Below are positions 47,389 through 57,620 of a stretch of DNA of 64,000 bases, in pieces. Both the position numbers and the translations under genes were made by a program. Source of the DNA: Quisquiliibacterium transsilvanicum (GTDB taxonomy: Bacteria > Pseudomonadota > Gammaproteobacteria > Burkholderiales > Burkholderiaceae_E). Every line of letters starts with the position of its first letter. The stretch's first letter is position 1. The DNA lies in contig NZ_JACHGB010000002.1 of NCBI RefSeq assembly GCF_014202215.1, positions 1-64,000 of the forward strand. The letters run 5' to 3'. Under the pieces are notes generated by a model that was not told the DNA's origin, ran no database searches, and saw only the letters and a program-made list of their open reading frames with translations.

Positions 47389-50085
47389 TCAGACGACGAC
47401 GTTGACCAGCCGGCCGGGCACCACGATCACCTTCTTCGGGGCGCGGCCTTCTGCCAGGCGGGCGAAGGCCTCGGTGGCGACCGCAGCCGTCTCGATCGCC
47501 TTCGCGTCGGCGTCGGCGGGCACCGTCACCGCGCCGCGCACCTTGCCGTTGATCTGCAGCACCAGCTCGATCTCGTCGCGCACCAGCGCGCCCTCGTCGA
47601 CCTGGGGCCACGGAGCGTCGAGGATGTCGCCGTGGATCGTGGCGTAGCCGAGCTCGGTCCACAGCCCGTGCGCGATGTGCGGCGCCACCGGGTACAGCAC
47701 GCGCACCAGGATGGAGAAGCACTCGCGCAGCACCTCGGTGGCCTCGGGGCCTTCGGGAAGCCGGGCGCCTTCCAGTGCGTTGAGCATCTTCATGCCGGCC
47801 GAGACCACGGTGTTGTACTGCAGGCGCTGGTAGTCGTAGTCGGCCTGCCGCAGCACCGTGTGGATCTCGAAGCGCAGGGCCTTGTGGGCCGCGCCCAGCC
47901 GTGAGGCGTCCAGCGGCGCCGCGGGCGCCGCGAAGCGCGCCGACTGGGCCTGCCCGAAGGACCAGAGCCGGCGCAGGAAGCGGTGCGCGCCGTCGACGCC
48001 GGTGCCGGACCACTCGAGCGTCTGCTCGGGGGGGCTGGCGAACATCACGAACAGTCGGGCGGTGTCCGCGCCGTACCGGTCGATGATCTCCTGGGGGTCG
48101 ACGCCGTTGTTCTTGCTCTTGGACATCGTGCCCACGCCGCCGTAGTCGACCGGCGATCCGTCCGCCTTGAGCTTGGCGCCGCAGATGCGCCCGCCGCCGT
48201 CGAACACGTTCTCGACCTCGTCGGGCCAGAAGTACTCGACACCGCCGCGCTCGTTGCGCCGCGAGTAGATGTGGTTGAGCACCATGCCCTGGCACAGCAG
48301 GCGGGTGAAGGGCTCGTCGAACTTGACCAGACCGCGCGTGTCGTCGCCCGGGAAGCCGCCGCGGACGTCGCGCATCACCTTGGTCCAGAAGCGCGCGTAC
48401 AGCAGGTGCAGCACCGCGTGCTCGATGCCGCCGATGTACTGGTCCATCGGCATCCAGTAGTCGTTGCGCGCGTCGACCATCGCCTCGTCGTTGTCCGGCG
48501 AGCAGTAGCGCATGTAGTACCAGGCCGAGTCGATGAACGTGTCCATCGTGTCGGTCTCGCGGCGCGCCGGCTTGCCGCACTTCGGGCACTGGCACTTAAG
48601 GAAGCGCTCGTCCTTGGCAAGCGGGTTGCCGCTGCCGTCCGGGATCAGGTCTTCCGGCAGTTTCACCGGCAGCTGGTCGTAAGGCACCGGCACCGGGCCG
48701 CAGTCGCCGCAGTGGATCATGGGGATCGGCGTGCCCCAGTAGCGCTGGCGCGAGATGCCCCAGTCGCGCAGGCGCCATTGGGTCTTCTTTCCGCCCAGGT
48801 CCTGCGCGGCGAGGTCGGCGGCGATCGCGTCGATCGCCGCCTCGAAGCCCAGGCCGTCGTAGCGGCCGGAGTTCACGCAGGCGCCGCGGCCCTTCTCCTC
48901 GTACCAGGGCTGCCAGGCCTCGGTGGAGAAGGCCTGGCCGTCGACGTCGATGACCTGGCGGATCGGCAGGCCGTATTTCTTCGCGAAGGCGAAGTCGCGC
49001 TCGTCGTGCGCCGGCACGCCCATCACCGCGCCGTCGCCGTAGCTCATCAGCACGTAGTTGCCGACCCAGACCTCGACCTGCGCGCCGGTCAGCGGATGCG
49101 TCACGCTGAGCCCGGTGCGCACCCCGTTCTTCTCCATCGTGGCGATGTCGGCCTCCATCACCGAGCCGCGCCTGGCCTCGTCGACGAAGGCTGCGACCTG
49201 CGGGTCGCGCGCGGCGGCCACGGTGGCCAGCGGGTGCTCGGGCGCCACCGCGACGAAGGTCACGCCCATGATGGTGTCGGCGCGCGTGGTGAACACGTGG
49301 AGGCGGCCCTCGCCGACCAGCGTTCCGCCCGCGTCGTGCACCTCGTGCGGGAAGGCGAAGCGCACGCCGGTGGAGCGGCCGATCCAGTTGGACTGCATCG
49401 TGCGCACGCGCTCCGGCCAGCCGTCCAGGTGGTTCTCGACCTGCTCGACCAGCTCCTCGGCGTAGTCGGTGATCTTCAGGTAGTAGCCGGGGATCTCGCG
49501 CTTCTCCACCAGCGCGCCGGTGCGCCAGCCGCGCCCGTCGATCACCTGCTCGTTGGCCAGCACCGTCTGGTCGACCGGATCCCAGTTGACCATCTGCGTC
49601 TTGCGGTACGCGATGCCCGTCTCGAGCATCTTCAGGAACAGCCACTGGTTCCACTTGTAGTACTTCGGGTCGCAGGCAGCGATCTCGCGCGACCAGTCGA
49701 TCGCCAGCCCCATCGCCTGCATCTGCTTCTTCATGTAGGCGATGTTCTCGTAGGTCCACTTCGCCGGCGCCACGCCGTTCTTCATCGCGGCGTTCTCGGC
49801 GGGCAGTCCGAAGGCGTCCCAGCCCATGGGCATCAGCACGTTGTAGCCGTTCATCCGCAGATGGCGGTACATAACGTCGTTGATCGTGTAGTTGCGCACG
49901 TGGCCCATGTGCAGCTTGCCCGAGGGGTAGGGCAGCATCGAGCAGGCGTAGTACTTGCCCTTGGGGAAGCGCGGGTCGTGCTCGCGGGCGCGGTAGGCGT
50001 CGATCGCGGCCCAGTGCTGCTGGGCGGCGGGCTCGAGGATGCCCGCGTCGTATTTCGCGACGGTCGCTTCGTTGGTCTCTTGCAT
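47389..50085 (-). CDS. leuS: leucyl-tRNA synthetase
   Basis: 898-residue class I synthetase. HIGH motif form is [15 protein letters not shown] near residue 53, KMSKS form is [12 protein letters not shown] near 645. The CP1 editing domain holds the threonine-rich [21 protein letters not shown] and [15 protein letters not shown] zinc site KCQCPKCG is visible. First gene of leuS-lptE-holA-proA. Confidence 0.97.
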   Translation of the reverse strand: MQETNEATVAKYDAGILEPAAQQHWAAIDAYRAREHDPRFPKGKYYACSMLPYPSGKLHMGHVRNYTINDVMYRHLRMNGYNVLMPMGWDAFGLPAENAAMKNGVAPAKWTYENIAYMKKQMQAMGLAIDWSREIAACDPKYYKWNQWLFLKMLETGIAYRKTQMVNWDPVDQTVLANEQVIDGRGWRTGALVEKREIPGYYLKITDYAEELVEQVENHLDGWPERVRTMQSNWIGRSTGVRFAFPHEVHDAGGTLVGEGRLHVFTTRADTIMGVTFVAVAPEHPLATVAAARDPQVAAFVDEARRGSVMEADIATMEKNGVRTGLSVTHPLTGAQVEVWVGNYVLMSYGDGAVMGVPAHDERDFAFAKKYGLPIRQVIDVDGQAFSTEAWQPWYEEKGRGACVNSGRYDGLGFEAAIDAIAADLAAQDLGGKKTQWRLRDWGISRQRYWGTPIPMIHCGDCGPVPVPYDQLPVKLPEDLIPDGSGNPLAKDERFLKCQCPKCGKPARRETDTMDTFIDSAWYYMRYCSPDNDEAMVDARNDYWMPMDQYIGGIEHAVLHLLYARFWTKVMRDVRGGFPGDDTRGLVKFDEPFTRLLCQGMVLNHIYSRRNERGGVEYFWPDEVENVFDGGGRICGAKLKADGSPVDYGGVGTMSKSKNNGVDPQEIIDRYGADTARLFVMFASPPEQTLEWSGTGVDGAHRFLRRLWSFGQAQSARFAAPAAPLDASRLGAAHKALRFEIHTVLRQADYDYQRLQYNTVVSAGMKMLNALEGARLPEGPEATEVLRECFSILVRVLYPVAPHIAHGLWTELGYATIHGDILDAPWPQVDEGALVRDEIELVLQINGKVRGAVTVPADADAKAIETAAVATEAFARLAEGRAPKKVIVVPGRLVNVVV

Positions 50086-50407
50086 GTTGGCTGGGCCCAG
50101 GGGAGCGCCGGAGCCGGGCGGGTCCGGACTAACCCTCCATTTTACAGCCTACGCCGCCTTGCCCGGAGCGCCAGCCGCCTGCGGCGGGGCGCCTCCGGGA
50201 CGCGCCTGCGGCTGCGGAGCCGGCGGACTTCCGGCGCCGCGTGCAAGGATCGCCAGACAGGTGTAACGTGACATTTCGCACGATTTCCCGTGCGCTTGTC
50301 CGCCGGAGCGGCCCGCAGGTCGGCCGGCAGTGACGGTCCTGCGTACGTTCGTTATCGGCGGTTGCCGTTTGTCTGCGCGGCAGTCCGCCCTCGAGACGGA
50401 GGCTCCC
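50086..50407. other. divergent intergenic region between leuS and a GGDEF gene
   Basis: 322 bases with no convincing gene. It holds the leuS leader and promoter candidate. On the minus strand a 41-codon frame (MSRYTCLAILARG, then Pro/Ala-rich) starts at 50274; it has no ribosome site and looks compositional. The GGDEF gene start is preceded by GGAG at 50399-50402. Confidence 0.55.
50139..50144 (-). promoter_or_regulatory. candidate -10 box of leuS
   Basis: TAAAAT within TGTAAAATGG, read on the minus strand, 54 bases upstream of the leuS start. No clear -35 box is present. Confidence 0.35.
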
Positions 50408-51148
50408 ATGGAAAGGCCTGCAAGCTCCCGCGTTGCCGATTCCGCCGTGAGGCGACGGGCCAGGGTGCTGCGCGTAGTGCGCCCTGCAGGTCTGCGGCGT
50501 GTCGCCGTCGAGCCCCCTGTCGCGGAGGCCGCGTCACCGGACATCCAGGCAGCGCGCCAGCGCATCCGCGCGCTGGCCCGCGACAACGCACGGCTGCGGG
50601 CGGAGCTGGCCCGGCTCGGGGCGGCCGTCGCGCAGGTCGAGGAACTCGCCTACCACGACGATCTCACCGGCCTGCCGAACCGCGCGCTGATGACGGACCG
50701 CCTGAACCGCGCAGTCGCGCTGGCATCGCGCGATTCTCTTCGGGTCGCGGTGCTTCTTCTCGATCTCGACCGGTTCAAGGAAGTCAACGATGGCCTGGGC
50801 CATGCGGCCGGCGACCGGCTGCTGGTCGAGGTTGCGCGCAGGCTGTCGGCCACCGTGCGCCAGTCGGACACGGTGGCGCGCTACGGCGGCGACGAGTTCG
50901 TCGTGATGCTGCCGCGCGTGGACGACGGGCGTTCGGTGGGCCGGGTCACGCGCAAGATTCGCGAGCGGCTGGAGATGCCCGTCTGGATCGACGGCGTTCG
51001 CGTGACGATTGGCGCGAGCATCGGAATTGCCGTCTACCCCTGCGACGGGGCCACCCCGGCCGAGCTCCTCGCGAAGGCCGACGCGCGGATGTACCGCCAC
51101 AAGGCGCGTCTCGGAGCATCGGAGCGCCATGGCGAGCGCGGCGCCTGA
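50408..51148 (+). CDS. soluble GGDEF-domain diguanylate cyclase
   Basis: 246 residues, no membrane segment. After a basic N-terminus, a coiled-coil stretch (about 45-80, RQRIRALARDNARLRAELA) leads to the GGDEF domain. GGDEF is at 160-164 and the inhibitory RQSD at 151-154, five residues earlier, so both catalysis and feedback are expected. DDLTGLPNRALMTDRL and LDLDRFKEVND are intact. ATG 50408 follows GGAG; an upstream GTG at 50330 would add 26 residues. The coiled coil suggests dimerisation or a signal partner, unidentified. Confidence 0.85.
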   Translation: MERPASSRVADSAVRRRARVLRVVRPAGLRRVAVEPPVAEAASPDIQAARQRIRALARDNARLRAELARLGAAVAQVEELAYHDDLTGLPNRALMTDRLNRAVALASRDSLRVAVLLLDLDRFKEVNDGLGHAAGDRLLVEVARRLSATVRQSDTVARYGGDEFVVMLPRVDDGRSVGRVTRKIRERLEMPVWIDGVRVTIGASIGIAVYPCDGATPAELLAKADARMYRHKARLGASERHGERGA

Positions 51149-53044
51149 TCAGAGCGGCCAGACGACCAGAAGCAGCGGCAGGCTGATGGCGACGACCAGC
51201 ACTTCCAGCGGCAGGCCCAGGCGCCAGTAGTCGCCGAATCGCAGGCCGCCGGGGCCCAGGATCAGCGTGTTGTTCTGGTGCCCGATCGGCGTGAGGAAGG
51301 CGCAGGATGCGCCGATCGCCACCGCCATCAGGAAGGCGTCGCCGTCGACGCCGAGCTGCCTCGCGGTGCCGAGCGCGATCGGGCACATCACTGCTGCGGT
51401 TGCGGCGTTGTTCATCACGTCCGACAGGGTCATCGTGACCACGAGCACCAGCGCGAGCGCGACCACCGCATGTCCCTGGGCGATCGAATCCAGCAGCAGC
51501 CGGGCGATGAGGTCCGCGGTACCGGTGGACTCGATTGCCGAGGCCACCGGGATCAATGCCGCCAGCAGCACCACCACAGGCCAGTCCACGCTGTCGTAGA
51601 CCGCGCGCAGCGAGACCGTGCGCATCGCCATCGAGGCCAGCACGCCCGCTGCGAAGGCGACCGCGGCCGGCAGGATGCCAAGCGCGGCCACCGCAACCGC
51701 TGCGGCCAGGATGACCGCCGCGGAGATCGCCTTGCGGCGGTTCGGGATGTTCAGCGCACGCTCTGCCAGCGGCACGCAGCCGTTCTGTCCGGCGAACTCG
51801 GCGATCGCCTCGGGCGGTCCCTGCATCAGCAGCACATCGCCGGCGGCGAACACCAGTGCACGCAGCCGCGCCATCGAGCGCCGCCCCTGGCGGGAGACCG
51901 CCAGCAGGTTGATGCTGTAACGGGTGCGCAGGAGCAGGTCGCTCGCGGAGCGGCCGACGAGTTCCGAGCGGGGCAGGATCGCGATCTCGACCAGTGCGAT
52001 CTCGTCGCTGGAGGAGGGCTTGCCGCGCCGCTTTTCCTCGCCCGCTTCCTGCACGGAACCGCTTTCGGAGGCCTTGCCCCCGTCTGCCGACCCGCCATCC
52101 GCGCCCGCGTCGGCCGCGTCTGCCGCGTCTGCGGCGTCTGCGGGCGGCGGCGGGCGGACCGCCTCCTCGAGCTTGAGGCCGAGCTTGGAAAGGGCCCCGG
52201 CGAGCGCCTCGGCTTCCGCTTCGATGACCAGGATGTCCGAGGCGCGGACGATGCGGCCGGGGTTTGGCGCAGTCACCCGCAGGTCGTTGCGGACGATGCC
52301 GATCACCTGCGCATCGATATCCCCGAGCAAGGCCTCCACCTCGCGCAGGCGCAGGCCGGCCACCTTGCTCGATTCGCTCACGCGGGCTTCGGTCATGTAA
52401 GCCTCGGTCTCGAACCCTTCCTTGCTGGCGCGCTCCCTCGCCGGGACGAGTCGCCAGCCGATGACCGCGATGAAGAGGACGCCGCTCACCGCGACCACGA
52501 GGCCGACTGGCGTGAAGTCGAACATGTCGAAACCTTCGCCTCCCTGCTGCTGGCGGAAGCCAGAGACGATCAGGTTCGGTGGCGTGCCGATCAGCGTGGT
52601 CATTCCCCCGAGGATCGAACCGAAGGCCAGCGGCATCAGCACGCGGGCGGGGGGCAGCTGCTGGCGGCTTGCCACCTGGAGCGCCACCGGCATCAGCAGC
52701 GCCAGCGCCCCGACGTTGTTCATGAAGCCCGACAGCAGCGCGGCCAGTCCGGTGAGCGCTGCGATGGTGGCGGTAGGGCCGGACGATGACGGAAGCACTC
52801 TCTGCACCAGGCTGTCGATTGCCCCGGTGGTCTGGAGCGCCTGGCTGAGGACCAGGACGCAGGCGACCGTGATCACCGCGGGGTGGCCGAAACCCGCAAA
52901 GGCCTGCGACGGAGGGACGAAGCCGGCGACGACGCAGGCGAGCAGGCTGGCCATCGCCACCATGTCGTGGCGCCAGTTGCCGCGCAGGAACATCGCCACC
53001 GTGGCCGCCAGGATGGCGGCGAGAAGGGTTTGGTCGAAAGTCAA
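51149..53044 (-). CDS. SLC13/DASS-type anion permease with TrkA-C domains
   Basis: 631 residues. Membrane helices in two blocks (about 1-190 and 425-631) flank a soluble part with two TrkA-C (RCK_C)-like domains: SSKVAGLRLREVEALLGDID and IAILPRSELVGRSASDLLLR. Transport signatures are GFMNNVGALALLMPVAL, IGTPPNLIVSG and MTLSDVMNNAATAAVM. Family members carry sulfate, dicarboxylates or phosphate. TTG 53044 is chosen because AGGA lies 8 bases upstream and the first ATG would cut helix 1. Between the RCK domains is an Asp/Ala and Gly/Ser-rich insert. Its stop abuts that of the GGDEF gene. Confidence 0.78.
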   Translation of the reverse strand: MTFDQTLLAAILAATVAMFLRGNWRHDMVAMASLLACVVAGFVPPSQAFAGFGHPAVITVACVLVLSQALQTTGAIDSLVQRVLPSSSGPTATIAALTGLAALLSGFMNNVGALALLMPVALQVASRQQLPPARVLMPLAFGSILGGMTTLIGTPPNLIVSGFRQQQGGEGFDMFDFTPVGLVVAVSGVLFIAVIGWRLVPARERASKEGFETEAYMTEARVSESSKVAGLRLREVEALLGDIDAQVIGIVRNDLRVTAPNPGRIVRASDILVIEAEAEALAGALSKLGLKLEEAVRPPPPADAADAADAADAGADGGSADGGKASESGSVQEAGEEKRRGKPSSSDEIALVEIAILPRSELVGRSASDLLLRTRYSINLLAVSRQGRRSMARLRALVFAAGDVLLMQGPPEAIAEFAGQNGCVPLAERALNIPNRRKAISAAVILAAAVAVAALGILPAAVAFAAGVLASMAMRTVSLRAVYDSVDWPVVVLLAALIPVASAIESTGTADLIARLLLDSIAQGHAVVALALVLVVTMTLSDVMNNAATAAVMCPIALGTARQLGVDGDAFLMAVAIGASCAFLTPIGHQNNTLILGPGGLRFGDYWRLGLPLEVLVVAISLPLLLVVWPL

Positions 53045-53130
53045 GGCGGCCGTCCTGCGGTAGTCGATGCCGCAGTATGCCGCCGCGTGGGCGCCGCGAG
53101 CTTCAGCCCTGCGGGTCGTCCCGGGGAGTT

Positions 53131-53529
<399 letters not shown>

Positions 53530-53913
53530 ATGGCGTGCAAATTGGCTGACCGATCGCGCCATTCGACGCGATCCATGGCGCCGCGTGCCGAGGGCGCGGC
53601 GAATCGGGGGCTTCGGTGCGACGTACGGTTGGTGGTGTCCGGCGCCGGCGACAATCCCAGGGCCGCGGTGCGGTGCGCGGCGAATTCGGCATCCCCGCTC
53701 CGGGCGCCGGTTGCGCTGCCGGGCGCGGCCCTGTTCAATGAATGCCCGACAAAGGCGAGCCATGGATCACCGGTACGAAGGCTGTTGCAGCAGGGTGGGC
53801 GAGCGCAGCGCAGCGCGGCCGGCGATCCGCGGCGCTCACTGCCGCTCCCGGCCGCCGCCGCCCGGACCGGCCAGTGCGCACCCTGCTGCCGTTGCGCCCG
53901 CGGGAGCCGGTCC
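53530..53913. other. 384-base divergent region between the Flp pilin and the MFS gene
   Basis: No supported gene. Overlapping frames on both strands are Arg/Pro/Ala-rich and appear to reflect GC content. It must hold the promoters of both flanking genes, but I see no clear -10/-35 pair or operator. Confidence 0.5.
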
Positions 53914-55506
53914 GTGAGCGGCGCGGCGAGCGAGCCGACGCTGTCGCCCTGGCGCCCGCTGCGCAACCGCACCTTCCGTACCGCCTGGCTGGCCGCGCTC
54001 GCGACCTATCTCGTGGTCTGGATGCAGAGCGTGGGCGGCGCCTGGTACATGACCTCGCTGACGCCATCGCCCTTCTGGGTGGCGATGATGCAGACCGCCG
54101 TCAGCCTGCCGGGTTTTTTCTGGTCGCTCCCCGCCGGGGTGCTGGCCGATCTGGTCGACCGCCGCCGGCTGCTGCTGGTCACCCAGGTGCTGATGCTGTT
54201 CGCGTCCGGCCTGATGGCGGTGCTCGCGTCCGGGCAGTGGATGGGCGAAGGGGGCCTGCTCTTTCTGACCTTCATGCTCGGTACCGGCCTCGCCCTGAAC
54301 GCGCCTGCCTGGCAGTCGGCGTTGGCCGAGTCGGTCCCGCGCGAGGACGTGACTCAGGCGATTACGCTGATCGGGATCGCGTTCAACATCGCCCGTTCGA
54401 TCGGCCCTGCGATCGCCGGCTTCGTCATCGTGCTCAGTGGCTCTTCGGGGGTGTTCGCGCTCAATACCGTGGTGCTGCTCTACGTCACCGCAGTGGTCTG
54501 GCGCTGGCGCATGATTCCCCGGACCAGCCCCTTGCCTCCGGAGCGGCTGCTCGGCGGGATGCGCGCCGGGCTGCGCTTCTTCGTTCACTCGGCGCCGGTC
54601 AAGGCCTTCCTGGTGCGCACGCTGCTCTTTTCGGCGTGCGGCAGCGCGCTCTGGGCGCTGCTGCCTGCGGTCGCGCAGCAGCGTCTTGGCGCGTCCGCCG
54701 CCGGCTTCGGCACGCTGATCGCCTGCCTGGGAATCGGCGCGATCGCGGTCGGCGTGCTGATGCCGCTGATCCGGGCGCGCTACACGATCGAGCGGGTGCT
54801 CGCGGTCGCGTCGGTCGTGTTCGCGCTCACCCTGGTGGTGGTCGCCACGGTTCGCAGTGCCTGGATCGTCTATCCGGTGCTGATGGCGGGCGGCGCGGCG
54901 TGGACCGCGACGATGTCGAAGATCCATGCGGGCCTGGTCACCACGGTTCCATCCTGGGTGAGTTCCAGGATGATCGCGCTCTACATCCTCGTCACCCAGG
55001 CCGGCATGGCCTTCGGTGCGCTGCTGTGGGGGGCGCTTGCGGCCTGGCAGGGCCTGCAGACGACGCTGCTGGTGTCTGCGGCGGCGCTGCTGCTGACGCG
55101 CTTTGCCAGTCGCCGCTATGTGCTCAGGTATGGCGAGGAGCGCGAGGTCACGCACTCCGGTCCGGCGGAGCAGCCGGCGGCGTTCACGCATCCGGCGATG
55201 GAGGCCGGGCCGGTGGCGGTCGAGCTGCGCTATGCGATCGAACCGGCTTCGCGCGAGGCCTTCATCGAGGCGGCCACGAGGCTCGGCGACGTGCGCCGGC
55301 GCACCGGGGCGACCTTCTGGCGGCTCTACCGGGACCTGGCCGACGAGCATCGCTTCACCGAGCGTTTCATCGTTGAATCCTGGGTCGAGTACCAGCGCCA
55401 GCTGATGCGAACCACGCTGGTCGATCGCGACATCGAGGACGCGGTGCGCGCGTTCCAGCGCCCCGGCACGCCGATCACTACCGCTTATTTCCTCGCGGAG
55501 CGCTGA
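53914..55506 (+). CDS. MFS transporter of the MFS_3/EntS type
   Basis: 530 residues. GTG 53914 has GGGAG 8 bases upstream; the longer open frame before it is Arg-rich noise. Twelve membrane helices are indicated from about residue 25 (TAWLAALATYLVVWMQSVGG) to 420, with ADLVDRRRLLLVTQV as the family loop. A C-terminal soluble part (about 445-530, VELRYAIEPASREAFIEAA) resembles the ferredoxin-like dimeric domain seen in this group. Substrate unknown; relatives export siderophores or drugs. Confidence 0.82.
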   Translation: MSGAASEPTLSPWRPLRNRTFRTAWLAALATYLVVWMQSVGGAWYMTSLTPSPFWVAMMQTAVSLPGFFWSLPAGVLADLVDRRRLLLVTQVLMLFASGLMAVLASGQWMGEGGLLFLTFMLGTGLALNAPAWQSALAESVPREDVTQAITLIGIAFNIARSIGPAIAGFVIVLSGSSGVFALNTVVLLYVTAVVWRWRMIPRTSPLPPERLLGGMRAGLRFFVHSAPVKAFLVRTLLFSACGSALWALLPAVAQQRLGASAAGFGTLIACLGIGAIAVGVLMPLIRARYTIERVLAVASVVFALTLVVVATVRSAWIVYPVLMAGGAAWTATMSKIHAGLVTTVPSWVSSRMIALYILVTQAGMAFGALLWGALAAWQGLQTTLLVSAAALLLTRFASRRYVLRYGEEREVTHSGPAEQPAAFTHPAMEAGPVAVELRYAIEPASREAFIEAATRLGDVRRRTGATFWRLYRDLADEHRFTERFIVESWVEYQRQLMRTTLVDRDIEDAVRAFQRPGTPITTAYFLAER

Positions 55507-55573
55507 GCAGGTCCGTCCCCGCTCAATCCCCGCTTCATCTCCCTCTTCCATCTCCACAGGCGAATACACTGGC

Positions 55574-56521
55574 ATGAGCATCAGCAATCGCGTCACCGAT
55601 CTGCTCGGCGTCGAGCATCCGATCGTGCAGGCCCCGATGGGCTGGATCGCCCGCGCGCAGTTGGCCAGCGCCGTTTCCAACGCGGGCGGCATGGGCATCA
55701 TCGAGACCGGATCCGGGGAGCTCGACGTCATCCGGGGCGAGATCGCCCGGATGCGGGAGCTCACCGACAAGCCCTTCGGCGTGAACATCGCTCTCGCCTA
55801 TGTCCGCGACCCCGGCATCGTCCGCTTCGTCGTCGACCAGGGGGTGCGTTTCGTGACGACGTCGGCGGGCGATCCTTCGCGTTACTGCGCCGAGCTGAAG
55901 GCGGCCGGCCTGACGGTGTTCCATGTGGTGCCCACGCTCAAGGGCGCGCTGAAGGCGCTCGAGGCCGGGGTCGACGGGCTGATCGTCGAGGGGGCCGAGG
56001 GCGGCGGGTTCAAGAATCAGCGCGACGTGGCCTCGATGGTGCTGCTGCCGCTGGTCTGCTCCAGGGTGAATGTGCCAGTGATCGCCGCTGGCGGAATCGT
56101 CGACGGTGCCTCGATGGCTGCGGCCTTCGCGCTGGGCGCCGAAGGCGTGCAGATGGGCACCCGGATGCTGTCCAGCGTGGAGTCGCCGGTGCACGACAAC
56201 TGGAAGAACGCGATCGTCCGCGCCGAGGAAACCGACACGGTGTTCCTGAACCGCGGGGGCAAGGGACCGGCGCTGCGTGCGCTGCGCACCGCGCGCACGC
56301 AGGCGCTCGAGTTTGACAATCCCGAGGACATGCGCGCGCATTTCGCGAACGTTCGCGAGCTCTACTTCGGCGGCGACATGGAGGCCGCGATCCCGCTCGC
56401 CGGCCAGGTCTGCGGCCGGATCGACGCGATCAGGCCGGTGCGCGAGATCATCGAGGACACGATCCGCGGTTTCCACGAAACGGTGGGTGGGCTGGCGTCA
56501 CGCTACGGTTGCGCGCGCTGA
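55574..56521 (+). CDS. nitronate monooxygenase-family FMN enzyme
   Basis: 315-residue TIM barrel of the 2-nitropropane dioxygenase/nitronate monooxygenase family. Visible: HPIVQAPMGWIARAQLASAV at the N-terminus, FGVNIALAY, VEGAEGGGFKNQ at the phosphate site, VPVIAAGGIVDGASMAAAFALGA and GVQMGTRML. Family members oxidise alkyl nitronates, but some act as FMN enoyl reductases, so the substrate is open. It lies between an MFS exporter and an IclR regulator. Confidence 0.85.
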   Translation: MSISNRVTDLLGVEHPIVQAPMGWIARAQLASAVSNAGGMGIIETGSGELDVIRGEIARMRELTDKPFGVNIALAYVRDPGIVRFVVDQGVRFVTTSAGDPSRYCAELKAAGLTVFHVVPTLKGALKALEAGVDGLIVEGAEGGGFKNQRDVASMVLLPLVCSRVNVPVIAAGGIVDGASMAAAFALGAEGVQMGTRMLSSVESPVHDNWKNAIVRAEETDTVFLNRGGKGPALRALRTARTQALEFDNPEDMRAHFANVRELYFGGDMEAAIPLAGQVCGRIDAIRPVREIIEDTIRGFHETVGGLASRYGCAR

Positions 56522-56634
56522 GAGCGCGGACGAAGGCCATCGAGGCGCCTGGCCTGGCCTCACGATCGGCGTTTCTAAGGGATTTCCCGGGGTGTCATCA
56601 GCTTCCCGAGACACGCGATTCCATTTTGTATATA

Positions 56635-56662
56635 TTTCAGACTTCAACATTTGAGCCTGAAA
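56635..56662 (+). promoter_or_regulatory. inverted repeat upstream of the IclR gene, probable operator
   Basis: TTTCAG (56635-56640) and CTGAAA (56657-56662) flank a second inner pair, TTCAA and TTGA, around CAT, making a near-perfect palindrome. It overlaps the AT-rich TGTATATATT region, a likely -10, 21 bases before the start. Autoregulation by the IclR protein is the simplest reading. Confidence 0.55.
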
Positions 56663-56682
56663 CCATGATCGAAGGAGACGCG

Positions 56683-57468
56683 ATGATCGAGGAGACACAA
56701 CGGGCCAGCGAGGCAGTTCCGGCCGGGTCGGCCATTCTGCGCGCGGTGCGAATTCTGGAGGCGATTGCCGGACAGGACTCGCCGCCGCCGCTGTCCGAGA
56801 TCTGCCGCGAGGTCGATCTTCCCAAGCCCACGGTTTATCGCATCCTCACGACGCTCGAGCATGCGGGCCTGATCGGCCGCGAACCGGGCACCAAGCGCTA
56901 CACCTGCGCCGAGCGGCTCAGCACGCTGGCCGGCGACACCCTGCTGCGTTCGCCCAACCGTGCGGCCCGCCGCGGCGTGCTCGAGGAACTGGTCGAGCAG
57001 GTGGGCGAAACCTGCAACATCTCCATCCCGAACAACAACTCGGTGCTGCTGCTGGATCGCGTCGAGGTGGGCTGGCCCCTGCGCGTCGCGCTCAGCTCGG
57101 GCTCCACGCTGCCGCTCTACGCGTCGGCGAGCGGCAAGCTGTTCCTGAGCCACCTGCCCAAGCGCAGCCGCGACCGCTTCCTGCGCGTCACGCCGCTCAT
57201 CTCGCACACCCGCAACACCCTCACCGATCCCGCCCGCCTGTCGCGCGAGTTCGAGCAGATCCGCAGCGACGGCTACGCCACCGAGAATGAGGAATACCTG
57301 GCGGGCGTCAGCTGCCTGGCAGTGCCGGTGCGCGACATCGACGGCCGCGTCGTTGCGGCACTTTCGGTGCATGCCCCGGCAGACCGTCTCGGCCTCGATG
57401 AGGCCAAGGAGTTCCTGCCCCTGATGCGCCAGTCCGCGGACGCGATCGCGCAGACCATCGACTGGTAA
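56683..57468 (+). CDS. IclR-family transcriptional regulator
   Basis: 261 residues. ATG 56683 has AAGGAG at optimal distance; an ATG at 56665 is a weaker alternative. Residues 22-80 form the winged helix (AVRILEAIAGQDSPPPLSEI and LPKPTVYRILTTLEHAGL). The effector domain includes NISIPNNNSVLLLDRVE, YASASGKLFLSHLP, NEEYLAGVSCLAVPVRD and VAALSVHAPADRL, typical of IclR. Targets are unknown; the neighbouring nitronate monooxygenase-family gene is a candidate. A strong terminator follows. Confidence 0.92.
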   Translation: MIEETQRASEAVPAGSAILRAVRILEAIAGQDSPPPLSEICREVDLPKPTVYRILTTLEHAGLIGREPGTKRYTCAERLSTLAGDTLLRSPNRAARRGVLEELVEQVGETCNISIPNNNSVLLLDRVEVGWPLRVALSSGSTLPLYASASGKLFLSHLPKRSRDRFLRVTPLISHTRNTLTDPARLSREFEQIRSDGYATENEEYLAGVSCLAVPVRDIDGRVVAALSVHAPADRLGLDEAKEFLPLMRQSADAIAQTIDW

Positions 57469-57509
57469 GCCTGCGCTGCGTCGCGCCGGCAGGCGCGGCG
57501 TTGCCGAAG

Positions 57510-57542
57510 ACGCCCGGCCGCCTCGCGCCCGGGCGTTTTTTT
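57510..57542 (+). terminator. rho-independent terminator of the IclR gene
   Basis: CGCCCGG and CCGGGCG form a 7-bp stem with an 11-base loop, followed by TTTTTTT. It begins about 42 bases after the IclR stop. Confidence 0.88.
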
Positions 57543-57620
57543 CGCCCCGGCGCCGCGCGGGCGCACAACGGGCGGCGGCATCCCCGATCGCGCAGCGGTC
57601 GCGCTGCTTATCATCCCGCG

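Noticed and set aside
46874-48595. 573-codon frame extending lptE upstream
   Set aside because: The part before 47377 is leuS in another frame; the lipoprotein signal marks the true start.
50149-50274. Possible 41-residue protein upstream of leuS
   Set aside because: No ribosome binding site; Pro/Ala/Gly-rich composition; overlaps the probable leuS promoter region.
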